Shown here: positions 45,478 to 56,960 of the stretch, in pieces
How positions within the stretch are numbered: position 1 is the stretch's first letter
Layout: each line of letters starts with the position of its first letter
Origin: Cardiocondyla obscurior
Lineage: Eukaryota; Arthropoda; Insecta; Hymenoptera; Formicidae
NCBI RefSeq assembly: GCF_019399895.1
Contig: NC_091868.1
Location: 3,272,499-3,336,498 of the forward strand
DNA: 64,000 nt
Direction: 5' to 3'
Made by a program: the position numbers and the translations under genes
Notes under the pieces: generated by a model
The model's database searches: none
What the model saw: only the letters and a program-made list of their open reading frames with translations
Told to the model about the DNA's origin: nothing

Positions 45478-48400
45478 ATGAGTAAAGTAAATCGAAAGCC
45501 ATTTTCGGCATCTTCGGCGGCGAAGAAGGCAAAATACAGGTAACCATTTATTTCGTTATTGAACATAATTTTAGCTAACCTCCAAACGTCAGTTCTCAGT
45601 GTATGTTCCATTATTTATAACAATTTATATATAATATTACATTAATTAACACTATTTATGTTATTTGAATAAGTTTCTAAGTATGTGTTTTATATTTTAT
45701 GTAAATCAAAATTTACTTTTTTTTATTTGCAAAATGCATCTTTTGCTTTCAACAAATTTTTTAATGTTTATATTGTTTTTATTATGTAGAGATGAAGATG
45801 AGGAAAAGCCTAGTTCGTTTGAAGCAGAATTGGCTACTATGGACATTGCAGAAGATGATTTTCTAGATGATACTCTGTTTATTGGAGAAGTATAACTAAC
45901 TTCCGTTTTTAATAATAAAACATTGATTTTTTTTTGTTTGAATATATCATTTATATCTATATAATATTATGATAGTTTTTAACAATGTTGTAATCTATTA
46001 ATTTTCTTTTATGTATGGAGGGACCTGAACAGGAAAATACATCTGCAAAATGGAGCAGAGCTTCTCCACCACCTTTAAATCCTCAAGTTGATGCATTGAC
46101 ATTCCAGCAAATTGAAATTGATCATTATATAGGTATGAATATGTGTCTTTAAAATCTTTTAATATATTGAAAGTAATTTCTGCTCTTTAAATTAAAAATG
46201 TCTTGTTTCTAAATTTATATAATTGTATGTAGGTAAATCCCTTCCTGGAATGCCAGGCAGTAAAGTAGGACCTGTACCAATAATGAGGATGTTTGGTGTT
46301 ACAGAACAAGGAAATTCTGTCTGTTGTCATGTGCATGGTTTTTGCCCATATTTATTTGTTTCAGCACCATCAAGTTTCACAAACAATCATTGTAGACCAT
46401 TTAAAGTATGTTTATTGTAATAAAAATAATTTCTTTATATTAATTTAAGAAGTGATTAACATAAGAATTATTTTTTAATACAGGAAGCTCTTAATCAAGC
46501 TGTGAAAAAAGATATGAAGTCAAATCCAGATAACATTCAAGATGCTATTCTAGCAGTTGAATTGGTTTATAAACAATCAGTATATGGATATGGAGGAAAC
46601 AACAAGCAGCCATTTTTAAAAATTACAGTAGCTGTTCCAAAATTGATAGCACCTTGTAAACGATTATTAGAACAAGATACAGTTTATACTGCATTTAATT
46701 ATCATTACAGAGCTTTTGAAAGTAACATTGATTTCGATATTAGGTATAGTTCTATTTTATTTCTGTATGTTACATTTTATTAAATTTGTAACATTAAATT
46801 TATATTTGATTATTTAAACGTAAGGTTTATGGTCGATACATCAGTTGTCGGCTGTTCTTGGATTGAATTATTACCAGGAAATTGGAAATTACGTGGCCAG
46901 AATGGACATATGTTAGAACTAATTACTCGATGTCAATTAGAAGTCGATGTTGCATGGGATGCTTTTATAGCTCACGCTCCAGAAGGAGAATGGTCAAAAG
47001 TAGCTCCATTCAGAATTCTCAGTTTCGATATTGAATGTGCTGGACGCGAAGGTTATTACCTTTTTCTTAATTAATTATAATGCCCTTTATTGCATATAAT
47101 TACTTTTTAAATCAAATTATAAATTAATATTTTTTACAGGTATTTTCCCGGAAGCGAAACACGATCCTGTGATACAAATTGCTAACATGGTTATAAGACA
47201 AGGTGAACCTGAACCATTTTTAAGAAATATTTTCACTCTCGATACTTGTGCTCCTATAATTGGTTCTCAGGTTTTAAGCTTTGACAAAGAAAATCTAATG
47301 TTAGAAGTAAGTTGATTAAAATTTGCGAAATGTATATTTAGTATCGTAAATATTTATTAATAACACTTTTTTTTTTTACAAGAAATGGGCTGATTTTGTA
47401 CGTCAAGCAGATCCGGATATTTTTACCGGATATAATATTAATAATTTTGATTTCCCGTATTTGATTAATCGCGCGCAACATCTCAATGTTAAGAATTTCA
47501 ACTTTCTTGGTCGAATAAAAAATATAAAGTCTGTGATCAAGGATCATGTATTACAAAGTAAACAGATAGGTCGTCGTGAGAATAAATCAATTAATTTTGA
47601 AGGAAGAGTTCCATTCGATTTATTGTTGGTAAGAAAATTCATTAATTTTGATATATTATGAATTGAATTGAAATTTAATGAATTGAAATATTATGGTATA
47701 TCATGACTTTAATAAGAATATTAATTTTTTAGGTATTGGTCCGAGATTATAAATTAAGATCTTACACATTGAATGCGGTATCGTACCATTTTCTTCAAGA
47801 ACAAAAAGAAGACGTTCATCATAAAGATATTACAGGATTACAAAATGGAAATGCACAGACACGTCGACGTCTTGCTGTATACTGTTTAAAAGATGCTTAC
47901 TTACCACTCAGATTATTAGACAAGTTAATGTGCATTATTATTTATATGGAAATGGCAAGAGTTACAGGAGTATCCATTTCTAGTTTATTGACTCGCGGGC
48001 AACAAATTAAAGTTGTTTCTCAACTTTTACGTAAGGTAACAAATTTATCCCATTGTCGAAAGAAGCAATTGTCTTGATATTGATTATTAAATGCATCTTT
48101 TAATTTTATTAGACTAAAGAAAAAGATTACTTGATGCCGACGCATCAAGGTCATGGTACTGACGAACAATTCGAAGGGGCTACTGTTATTGAACCTAAAC
48201 GTGGCTATTACAATGATCCAATAGCTACCTTGGATTTCAGTTCTTTGTATCCTAGTATTATCATGGCACATAACTTATGTTATACGACATTATTAACTAT
48301 TGCTAAAAAAAAGGAGCTTAATATTCAAGATGAACAAGTTACTACAACTCCCAGTAATTCATTATTTGTTAAGAGCTCTGTAAGAAAAGGGATTCTTCCC

Positions 48401-50092
48401 GAGATTTTGGAAAATTTACTGGCGGCTAGGAAAAAAGCAAAGGCAGAGTTAAAAGAAGAAACGGATTCACTAAAGCAAAAAGTACTCGATGGTAGGCAAT
48501 ACGCTTTGAAAGTTTCAGCAAACTCTGTATATGGTTTCACGGGTGCGCAAATGGGAAAATTACCATGCTTAGAAATATCTGCTGTAAGTAATTGGTAAAT
48601 TTGTTTTTAACGTATTTAATAAACTAAAAACTATGAATATATAGAAACTGTAAATTAATTATAATAAATATAATTGCAGAGTGTTACAGCTTATGGACGC
48701 ACTATGATAGAAAAAACAAAGCAAGAAGTGGAGAGTCATTTTCGAATAGAAAATGGATACAAGAACGATGCAGTAGTCATATATGGCGACACTGATTCCG
48801 TGATGGTAAAGTTCGGTGTAAAATCTATAGAAGAGGCAATGGAACTCGGTAAAAAAGGAGCCGATTACGTGACGTCTAAATTTATTAAGCCTATAAAATT
48901 AGAATTTGAAAAAGTATATTTTCCATATCTCTTAATTAATAAAAAACGTTACGCCGGCCTATATTTTACGAAACCGGATAAATATGATAAAATGGATTGT
49001 AAAGGTCTCGAAACAGTGCGCAGAGATAATTGTCCATTGGTAGCGAACATGATGAATACTTGTTTGCAAATATTGCTTATCGAAAGGTGAGATATTTCTT
49101 TTTTTTTTACGCTTTATTCAAATCTAGTGCAAACTTAATTTATAAATAAATAAAAATGTATTATAATGTTACAGAAATCCCAATGCTGCCGTAGATTATG
49201 CCAAACAAGTCATTAGCGATCTTCTTTGTAACCGGATCGATTTATCTCAATTAGTTATTACGAAAGAATTAACAAAAACAGATTACGCGGCAAAGCAAGC
49301 GCACGTTGAATTAGCGGCAAAAATGAAGAAACGAGATGCTGGAAATGCGCCGAAACTTGGTGACCGAGTGGCGTACGTATTCACAAGTGCAGCTAGAGGT
49401 ACACCGGCATATCAGAAGGCAGAAGATCCTGTATACGCGTTGCAAAATAGTATCCCAATAGATACAAATTATTATTTAGAGAATCAATTAGCAAAACCTC
49501 TTGTACGTATCTTTGAACCTATTCTCGGAGAGAAGGCCGAATCGCTTCTCCTGAAAGGAGATCATACGCGTACAAGGTGCATTGCCACCTCACAAGTTGG
49601 AGCGCTCGCGGCTTTCACACGTAAAAAAGAGGCTTGTTTGGGTTGTAAATCTGTTTTGCCACCGGATAGAGAAGACAAAGCAGTATGCAAACATTGCGAA
49701 TCTCGAGAGGCCGAATTATTTCATAACGAATTGCAGGCCCAACAAAAACTAGAAGAGAAGTTTTCCAGATTGTGGGCGGAATGCCAAAGATGTCAAGGGA
49801 GTCTTCATCAAGAAGTTATTTGTTCCAAGTTAGTCATATTAATTAATATTAAAAAAAAAATTATTTCTAAAAATACGAATATATTTTTATACATATATAC
49901 ACGAACACTAAATTCGATATTTATTGTAAAGTAAATATGAATGATATAAATGTTTCAAAATAATTAAAATTATATATATATATTTTTTTTTTTAGTCGTG
50001 ACTGCCCGATATTTTACATGAGGGTAAAATCTCGTATAGACATGGCTGCAAAATTGAAACGAATCCAAAGATTTGGTATTCCTGAATGGTAG
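45478..50092 (+). CDS. PolD1: DNA polymerase delta catalytic subunit
   Basis: This is the B-family replicative polymerase with 3'-5' proofreading that copies the lagging strand. Exons are 45478-45539, 45790-45889, 46021-46132, 46233-46405, 46484-46743, 46825-47051, 47140-47306, 47383-47628, 47733-48035, 48113-48583, 48680-49086, 49175-49828 and 49996-50092, giving 1092 residues, the normal length. Motifs are ExoI FDIEC, ExoII around YNINNFDFPY, polymerase motif A DFSSLYPSIIMAHNLCY, motif B KVSANSVYGFTGAQMG, motif C YGDTDSVM and KKRYAGL. Two C-terminal Cys clusters are complete: CLGCKS...CKHC (CysA) and CQRCQG...CSNRDCP (CysB, the Fe-S site). All catalytic Asp residues are present. Confidence 0.98.
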
Positions 50093-51107
50093 TTAAAAAT
50101 GCGATTACATTTCGCGTAGGTAAGTCTATTTTTAAATATTTAAAAACTATTACTTCCTATAGATAATAAAATAAATATAACAAATTTAATTTAAACATTT
50201 ATTACGAAATAGTACATTTTTTTAATTTTCTTGGTATACGTACGCTAGTCGCAGCAAACGTCGTATATTCCTTTCAGTGTAAAATTGCTGTAAAGTGGTA
50301 AAAATTATCTATTCCTTCAAATAAATTAGAAATCAAGAATTTGCAATTCAAAATGAAAGTTATATATTAAAAGATAATTATTTCTAATACTAACGCGATT
50401 TTTTCGCGGTAGAGATTAATTTTTATTTTATTTATAATGTGTAACAATTTTTATAAATGCTAGTATAATGTTGCGTTTTTATTTTATCGATTTTGAGTTT
50501 TATATTAAATTTATTTCACTATTGGAAACAAATATTATATTACTTTAATTTAAGATACACCAAGACGACACCACATTATATATAGACATAATCTAAATGC
50601 TTTGAAGTATTCTTGTCTCAAAAGTCTGAATTTCTTTCGAATTTATTTTTCTATTTGTTCAGTAATTGTATATTTGGTATCAATATACTTATGTTCCCAT
50701 TATAAACAATTTATCATTTCATATTAAGTTTAATTATAGTCAATATCAAATGAATAGCAGGATAATTAATTTAACCAAATAATTAATTAAACATTACGCG
50801 TAAAAATAATGCAAGAGATATTAATGCAAGAAAATCTAAATTCGAAATAATTCTCTTAGTTTATTATATTTAAATCATACAGAAAGATAAAATAATTCCC
50901 TTATTATACATGTTCAGCGATATGAAAAAGTACAGCGATTCCTCAAATACTCTCTTTGTAAATTGTAAAGAAAATATTTAAAATATAATAATCACAATAA
51001 ATAAACAGAACATCGCGTGTCCGGTAATTCCGGCACATTTAGAGCGACAGTCGTATGACTAGTCCCCTTATAAGGCTCAAATATAAATAACTCTGACATA
51101 ATATTGA
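50093..51107. other. Convergent 3' spacer, POLD1 / ARL1
   Basis: AT-rich stretch with several polyadenylation-like signals. It probably contains a long ARL1 3' UTR and the POLD1 3' UTR. No coding or RNA structure signal is recognised. Confidence 0.5.
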
Positions 51108-52437
51108 TCATTTTCTACTTTGCAGCGCGTTTGATAACCAGTCCATGGCTTGGTCAAGCCCTTCGCCTTTTGTCGCGGAAGTTTTAAATATTTGGAAGGT
51201 TCTGTTTTTAAGAGCATCCAATCCAAGCGCTTGATGGACTTCCGCGACACTAAGGCATCCCGCCATATCCTGTTTATTCGCCAGCACCACCAAAATTGCG
51301 CCTTGTAACTCTTCTTCCTATTTAAATATAAAATATATTCTCAATTATATAATTTCTTAAAAAAAAAGGTTAATATTAATAAAAAGATATTTTACTATTT
51401 AAAATAATACAATTATTAATTTAGTAAGCAATTAATTTACTTGTAACATAAGAATTAATTCATCCTTTGATATGCCTATTCTATCTCTGTCTGCAGAATC
51501 CACTACATAAATTATCGCATCTGTATTGGAATAGTAACACCTCCAGTAAGGTCTGAAAATATATATATACAAGCAGTGTTAAAATTAATATAAATACAAT
51601 ATGTATATTCTTGTTTATAATTTTTAGAATCTATTTTCATACATATGCAAGCTTGACATACCGTATACTTGTCTGACCTCCGAGATCCCAGACTTGGAAT
51701 TTTAAATTTTTGTAAGTCACTTGCTCTACATTGAACCCTATGGTGGGTATGGTAGTTACTACTTCACCTACCTGTAACCTAAAAGACAATTGGTTAAATA
51801 AATCAATTATATTCTCATAGATATTTTGTAAACCAGAATAATTATTATACAACATATTGTTATAAAATTATATTTTTTGTTATTATCTACTTAGATAATA
51901 AAGTCTGGATGATAAAATTGCATATCTATGAAATAACAGAACAAACAAATAAATCATAAGATTAGTAATGTATAATTATTTGCACTTTAACAATTGTTAA
52001 AAAATTTGTATAATTTACTGTGGTCTTTAATAGCATATTGTCGGTGATAATATTAACATGTAATTATATTTAAGTACGTTTAAGATGTCGCTAATGATAA
52101 ATATAATTGTAATCCGCGAGAGTGACGAGCAAGACACTGTGTAAACACACACAGATGACAGCCAGTCGTCAAGATGCTGTCAATTACAAACCTGTACAAA
52201 ATCGTGGTTTTTCCGGCGCCGTCCAGGCCTAAAATCAAGATCCGCATCTCGCGGCTGCCGAGCAGGTTACGAAAGTAGCTGAGCAACCCACCTGTAAACG
52301 AGAGACCGTCAGGATTACTCTTAAAGTACAATCTCGGTATAGTCGGGACGTAGCATAAACGCGCGAACGTAATCGTAATTTATTTGCGAGATAAACGCAT
52401 GGCGCACCAGAAAATCGTGCGTTTTTGACTCACCCAT
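51108..52437 (-). CDS. Arl1: ARL1, Golgi ARF-like GTPase
   Basis: ARL1 recruits GRIP-domain golgins to the trans-Golgi. Exons on the minus strand are 52437-52434 (ATGG), 52291-52192, 51778-51662, 51552-51441 and 51317-51108, giving 180 residues. It starts MGGLLSYFRNLLGSREMRIL, so the Gly2 myristoylation site is present. Nucleotide motifs are GLDGAGKT (P-loop), PTIGFNVE (switch I), WDLGGQTSIRPYW (switch II), NKQDM and SATKGEG (guanine contacts). The sequence SREMRILILGLDGAGKTTIL is typical of ARL1 rather than ARF1. It is head-to-head with pelota. Confidence 0.97.
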
Positions 52438-53278
52438 GCTGACGTATCGTTAACTCCGTGTCATACAGGACCGTCCGATGTTTATTGTCAAACTTGATAA
52501 CCATAAACGTGTCCAAATGACCGGGCCGCACCAACCCTCCCTCACGCTGCGTCCACGGTGTACGAATACGACCTACTTTAGGCGACAGACAGTTCGTTGA
52601 GTAAGATTACCAACTTGGCACGTAGTACAAAAACTCAACGGACGTTGCACCTTTTTTTGGGAAAGGTGCAGTTACGCGTCCAATAGATACGTGTCCTTTT
52701 GCACCGTGTCCAATCGCACGGTGTCTAAGTGCACCGTCCTGTAAAAAACTGGCAAGAGTCGGACATACTTGAAATATTAATATTAAACAGTGCCATCTGC
52801 AGGAGAGTAAATTGAGGTTATCTACCAATCACGTTATTATGAAGGTTGGAAATAAATCGTGGATCGAAAGACGAGGAGTATCATGTTTAGCATATGGCAT
52901 TATTTATCGTGCAACGATTCGAGTGAAGAAAACATGAATTTGTTAATGTTTCTAAAAATATAATCGTGCAATAAGTATAAAGGTAAACTTTTGATAATAA
53001 TTTTTACATATTTTTTAATGCGACATCGTACTTTAACCTATACAAGCTTTGCATTTTTTTTACAATTTATAATCGCACATGGTTTATTTTTCAGTAATAT
53101 GCTTTGAAATTTGTTAAGTTTTCATATGTTAACATTTGTACGTAATATAAAATTTATAGCAGGTCATGGATTTATATCAAACATAATTTATCAAATTTGT
53201 AACTTTATGATGACAATTTTTTTTATGATAAAATTATACTTTATTGTTTTTATATTATAGACAAAAATATTCTTCAAA
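52438..53278. promoter_or_regulatory. Divergent ARL1 / pelota promoter region
   Basis: The ARL1-proximal half (to about 52760) is CpG-rich. It contains several copies of a GTGCACCGTGT/GCACGGTGT-like word around 52665-52740, a possible clustered binding site. The pelota-proximal half is AT-rich. The short minus ORF at 52607-52828 is unsupported. Confidence 0.45.
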
Positions 53279-55139
53279 ATGAAGTTAGTATCAAGGCACG
53301 TAGATAAAGATGGAGAAGGGTAAGTTTACTATATATAAATATAATAATGTTACAATTGTAACTGCTGCATATAATGTTAAAATTAATTAATTTTTAGGCG
53401 AGTAGGACTTGTCCCCGAAAATACAGAGGACATGTGGCATGCCTATAATCTCATTAGTGAAGGAGACTTTGTAAGCTGTTCTACAATCAGGTATTGAAAT
53501 TTGTTTAATAATGTTGCATTTAATTTTAAGTTTGACACATTTTTGTTAATTGTCTGTATTTGGTTTTTAGAAAAGTTCAAATGGAATCTGCAACTGGTAG
53601 TTCTAATAGCTATAGAGTCAGAACTACTTTAACAATCTGTGTAGAGAATATTGATTTTGATACACAAGCATGTGTTCTACGATTGAAAGGTAGAAATGTG
53701 GAAGAAAATAAGTATGTTAAAGTAAGTTAAACAGCAGTAATATTAAATTAATAAAATAATCGATTTGTAATTGCATTTGTTATGATTATTTCACAGACAG
53801 GAGCATATCACACATTGGATGTTGAACAAAATCGAAAATTTAGTATCACTAAAACTAAATGGGACTCAATTTCTTTAGAAAGAGTCGATACCGCATGCGA
53901 TCCTGCTCAGGTTAATAATATTTTTCAGAAATAAATTATGTATTTAGCTAACTATTTTTATTTTATTTTAGAACGCTGATGTTGCTGCTGCAATTATGCA
54001 AGAAGGCATAGCACAAATTTGTTTGATAACTTCTAATATGACAATAGTGCGAGCCAAAATTGATCAAGTTATACCCAGAAAAAGAAAAGGAAATGTTTCG
54101 CAACATGAAAAGGTTTGAAAGATATTTACGTTAGTGGTAAAATATAAAAATATTCAATTCAAATAAGTGCAAAATAAATTTTTAATTAAATACAAATTTA
54201 GGGTTTGGCACGATTTTACGAGAGCATTATGCAAGGCATATTAAGACACATTAATTTTGATTTAGTTAAATGTGTTATTCTTGCCAGTCCTGGATTTGTC
54301 AAAGATCAGTTTATGGATTATATGATACAGCAAGCTATTAAATCTGATAATAAAATTATCTTGGATAATAAAAGTAAATTTTTACTAGTTCATACTAGTT
54401 CAGGTTTTAAACATTCATTAAAAGGTAATATATATTAATTTTTAAAACCTAAACGAACAATTTGTGCGAAGTATGATTATTGTTGTATTTATATTAATTT
54501 TATTATTACAATAGAAGTTCTAGCTGATCCTGCTGTAATTTCTCGAATTTCCGATACTAAAGCAGCTGGAGAAGTAAGAGCTTTAGAGGCATTTTATAAT
54601 ACTCTACAAATGGATCCTGCTAGAGCGTTTTATGGGAAAAAACATGTTCAAAAAGCCAGCTCTGCTCAAGCAGTGGAAACTTTACTTATATCAGATAAAT
54701 TATTTAGGTGATTACATTATATTTTTATTTATTTTAATATTAAATTTACTTAATTGAACTTTATAATAATTTTTTTGTACCTTTGTTATTTCTAATTATC
54801 GTATTTAGGTGTCAAGACATAGCACAGAGGAAGGAATATGTTGAATTGGTTGAAAATGTTAAAGACTCCGGTGGTGATGTTAAAATATTTTCAAGTTTGC
54901 ATATTTCTGGTGAACGTAAGATTTATTTAATTATTATACAAATTATATTAATTTTAAATTTGCAGTTTAAATGATAAATTTACTATTTTAATGTATGTAT
55001 GTTACAAGAATATTATAACAAAATTAGAATTTTGTCTTTAGAACTGGAGCAGCTGACTGGAATAGCAGCTTTATTACGTTTTCCTATGCCAGAATTAGAA
55101 GATGAAAGTGAAGGTGGTAGTGACTCGGAAGAAAATTAA
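53279..55139 (+). CDS. pelo: Pelota, ribosome rescue factor
   Basis: Pelota (Dom34) works with HBS1 to split stalled ribosomes in no-go and non-stop decay; in flies it is also needed in germ cells. Exons are 53279-53319, 53398-53490, 53571-53721, 53797-53910, 53972-54112, 54202-54424, 54515-54707, 54809-54915 and 55042-55139, giving 386 residues, the family length. Domain 1 is Sm-like (MKLVSRHVDKDGEGRVGLVP), with VPENTEDMWHAYNLI. Domain 2 contains IPRKRKG. Domain 3 contains FYNTLQMDPARAFYG. The protein ends ELEDESEGGSDSEEN. There is no GGQ motif, as expected for pelota and unlike eRF1. Confidence 0.97.
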
Positions 55140-55808
55140 AAGTACTATTGATATGCTAATAATTTTGTATATATTTGTGCTGTGCGCAATCAAAAATCTC
55201 ATTAATAGTAAATTGAAAGAAACAATCTTTGCATTTATTATTTTAATAATGAGATATGCATTTTGTAGTTTAAATCACGGTGCAATTAAAAAAATTATTA
55301 AATTACGATTGTTTGTATATAATTGTTTTATAAAAATACAAATTATGATAATGTGTCAGTCGCCATAATTAATATATTCATGGATCCGGACTAAAATAAA
55401 GTTTTAGTTCTGTTACAGTTACGGTCGGAGGCTATGTCCAAATTTCGGTTTCGACTTCGATTACGGTTCGGTTATCGGTTTCAGTTTCATTTTACAGGGG
55501 ACGGATTTTCCATTAGTTATAATACAGCGGGGACAGCAGCAGATTATAGCACTGTCGGTCTGAGGAAAGGCCAGAGTCTGGCCTTTTCTTCTATCCGACG
55601 GCAGCCGAAGCGCTGGCCTCACACAGACGAGCCTCTGTATTTGCACGCGTGGAAGCCGCGATTCCGAGTTGGGCTCTTTGCTGGACCGCCATTTAACTGC
55701 ACCAGTGCACATGGCTACTTCGCACACTGCATCATACTGATATTATTGATACATCACGAGTATTCAAAGCGTTTTTATCGTACTAACGTGTGTGAATTAT
55801 TGTTTGAA
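55140..55808. promoter_or_regulatory. Pelota 3' end and Iwr1 promoter/5' UTR
   Basis: The pelota 3' UTR (AT-rich, to about 55400) is followed by a more GC-rich Iwr1 upstream region. It starts with a degenerate repeat of GGTTTCG/CGGTTTC words (about 55420-55500). A frame without stops runs from 55434 into the Iwr1 start, but the family start is at 55809. Confidence 0.5.
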
Positions 55809-56960
55809 ATGGCCGCTATTTTACGAGTAAAACGCAAACAAACAGATAATCCTCTGGACAGCCTGGTGATCGCGTGCAAACGCCAAAAAACTGAGGCCTC
55901 TTATTCAGATACTCCAATTGTGCAAACTGTCGCCCAGTTTGCCGGCACGCTCTCAAATCCGGTAAGAATTTGATATCTTTGATATTTTATTAATAACAAT
56001 TAATTGTGGCAATTGTAAGTTTTTTTCTACGAACGTATTACACGAAGAAATCATAGGTTACTTTTTAGGTTAAAAATAATCGATTATATGTAGATAAAAA
56101 GAAATAAAAAATTCTGATATTATTAATAAAACATTTATATTTAAGTATTTATTAAATATTGTAAGAAATTAAAAAAAGATGAACTTTGAGTATTCTTTTT
56201 AGACTGAGGATGAAATTACGAAGCACATAGCCAAGGTTCTTCCCCAAATAAGCACTGAAACTCACAAAGCAGGCGTCAAAAGAGTATCAGACAACGAATA
56301 TCCTGCAACTGTTTCAGGAAAGATACCTAAATTGATAGATGTTAATTTGGCGACAGAAAAATATAAACTTAATGATCAAAACTCCTTAGATGAATTAAAT
56401 GAGGAGTCCACTGATAAGTGGATGACACTTATAGATGTGAATGATTGTTGGAGTAATTCTCATGAAACAAATTCTACTCCAGGAGAGGCAAGTTATGTGA
56501 CAGCAAAAAGTTAAAGCAATATATACGTACAAAAAATAATTAATATATAGTATGTTTGTTTTAGGATATTGAAGATTATGTATATGATTTATATTATGCA
56601 CAAACCTCTGATAATTTATGGTTTGAGAATCATAACACATATATGGTGCGGCGGCCAGAGGCATGCACAGTGGTAGACTCAGAAGATGATGATGATTCCT
56701 CAGATTCCAATGCAGAATCAAATTGGAGAAATGATTATCCTGATACAGATCCCGATCGTTCATCCAGGGAGGATGATTCTGAAGATAATTTCGAGATCCT
56801 TGATGACGATGATATATATAGTTCTAGTAGGAAAAATAAATATGGATTCGTTTATAGAACAGAACGAAAATATGACAGTAATTCTGAAAGCAATTCATCT
56901 GATGATGAAAGTGATATCTCAGATAATGAAGAAAGGTCGTCGGATAACGAAGAAAACTAG
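55809..56960 (+). CDS. SLC7A6OS: SLC7A6OS / Iwr1, RNA polymerase II nuclear import factor
   Basis: Iwr1 binds assembled RNA polymerase II and carries it into the nucleus. Exons are 55809-55961, 56203-56487 and 56565-56960, giving 277 residues. The N-terminus (MAAILRVKRKQTDNPLDSLV, then IACKRQK) matches the family signature of a basic LRVKRK import signal followed by ALVLACKR. The middle holds DVYDLYYA-like sequence (EDYVYDLYYAQTSDN), the Iwr1 domain. The C-terminal half is strongly acidic (DSEDDDDSSDSNAESN; ISDNEERSSDNEEN), also typical. Intron 2 begins with GC, not GT (GAG|GCAAGT); no GT alternative keeps the frame. The plausible longer in-frame N-terminus from 55434 is rejected because the family begins at this ATG. 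Confidence 0.94.

Noticed and set aside
55434..55808. In-frame N-terminal extension of Iwr1 (125 extra residues)
   Set aside because: The family starts with the short MAAILRVKRK-type N-terminus, which begins at 55809. The extension is repetitive Arg/Phe-rich and looks like open 5' UTR sequence.
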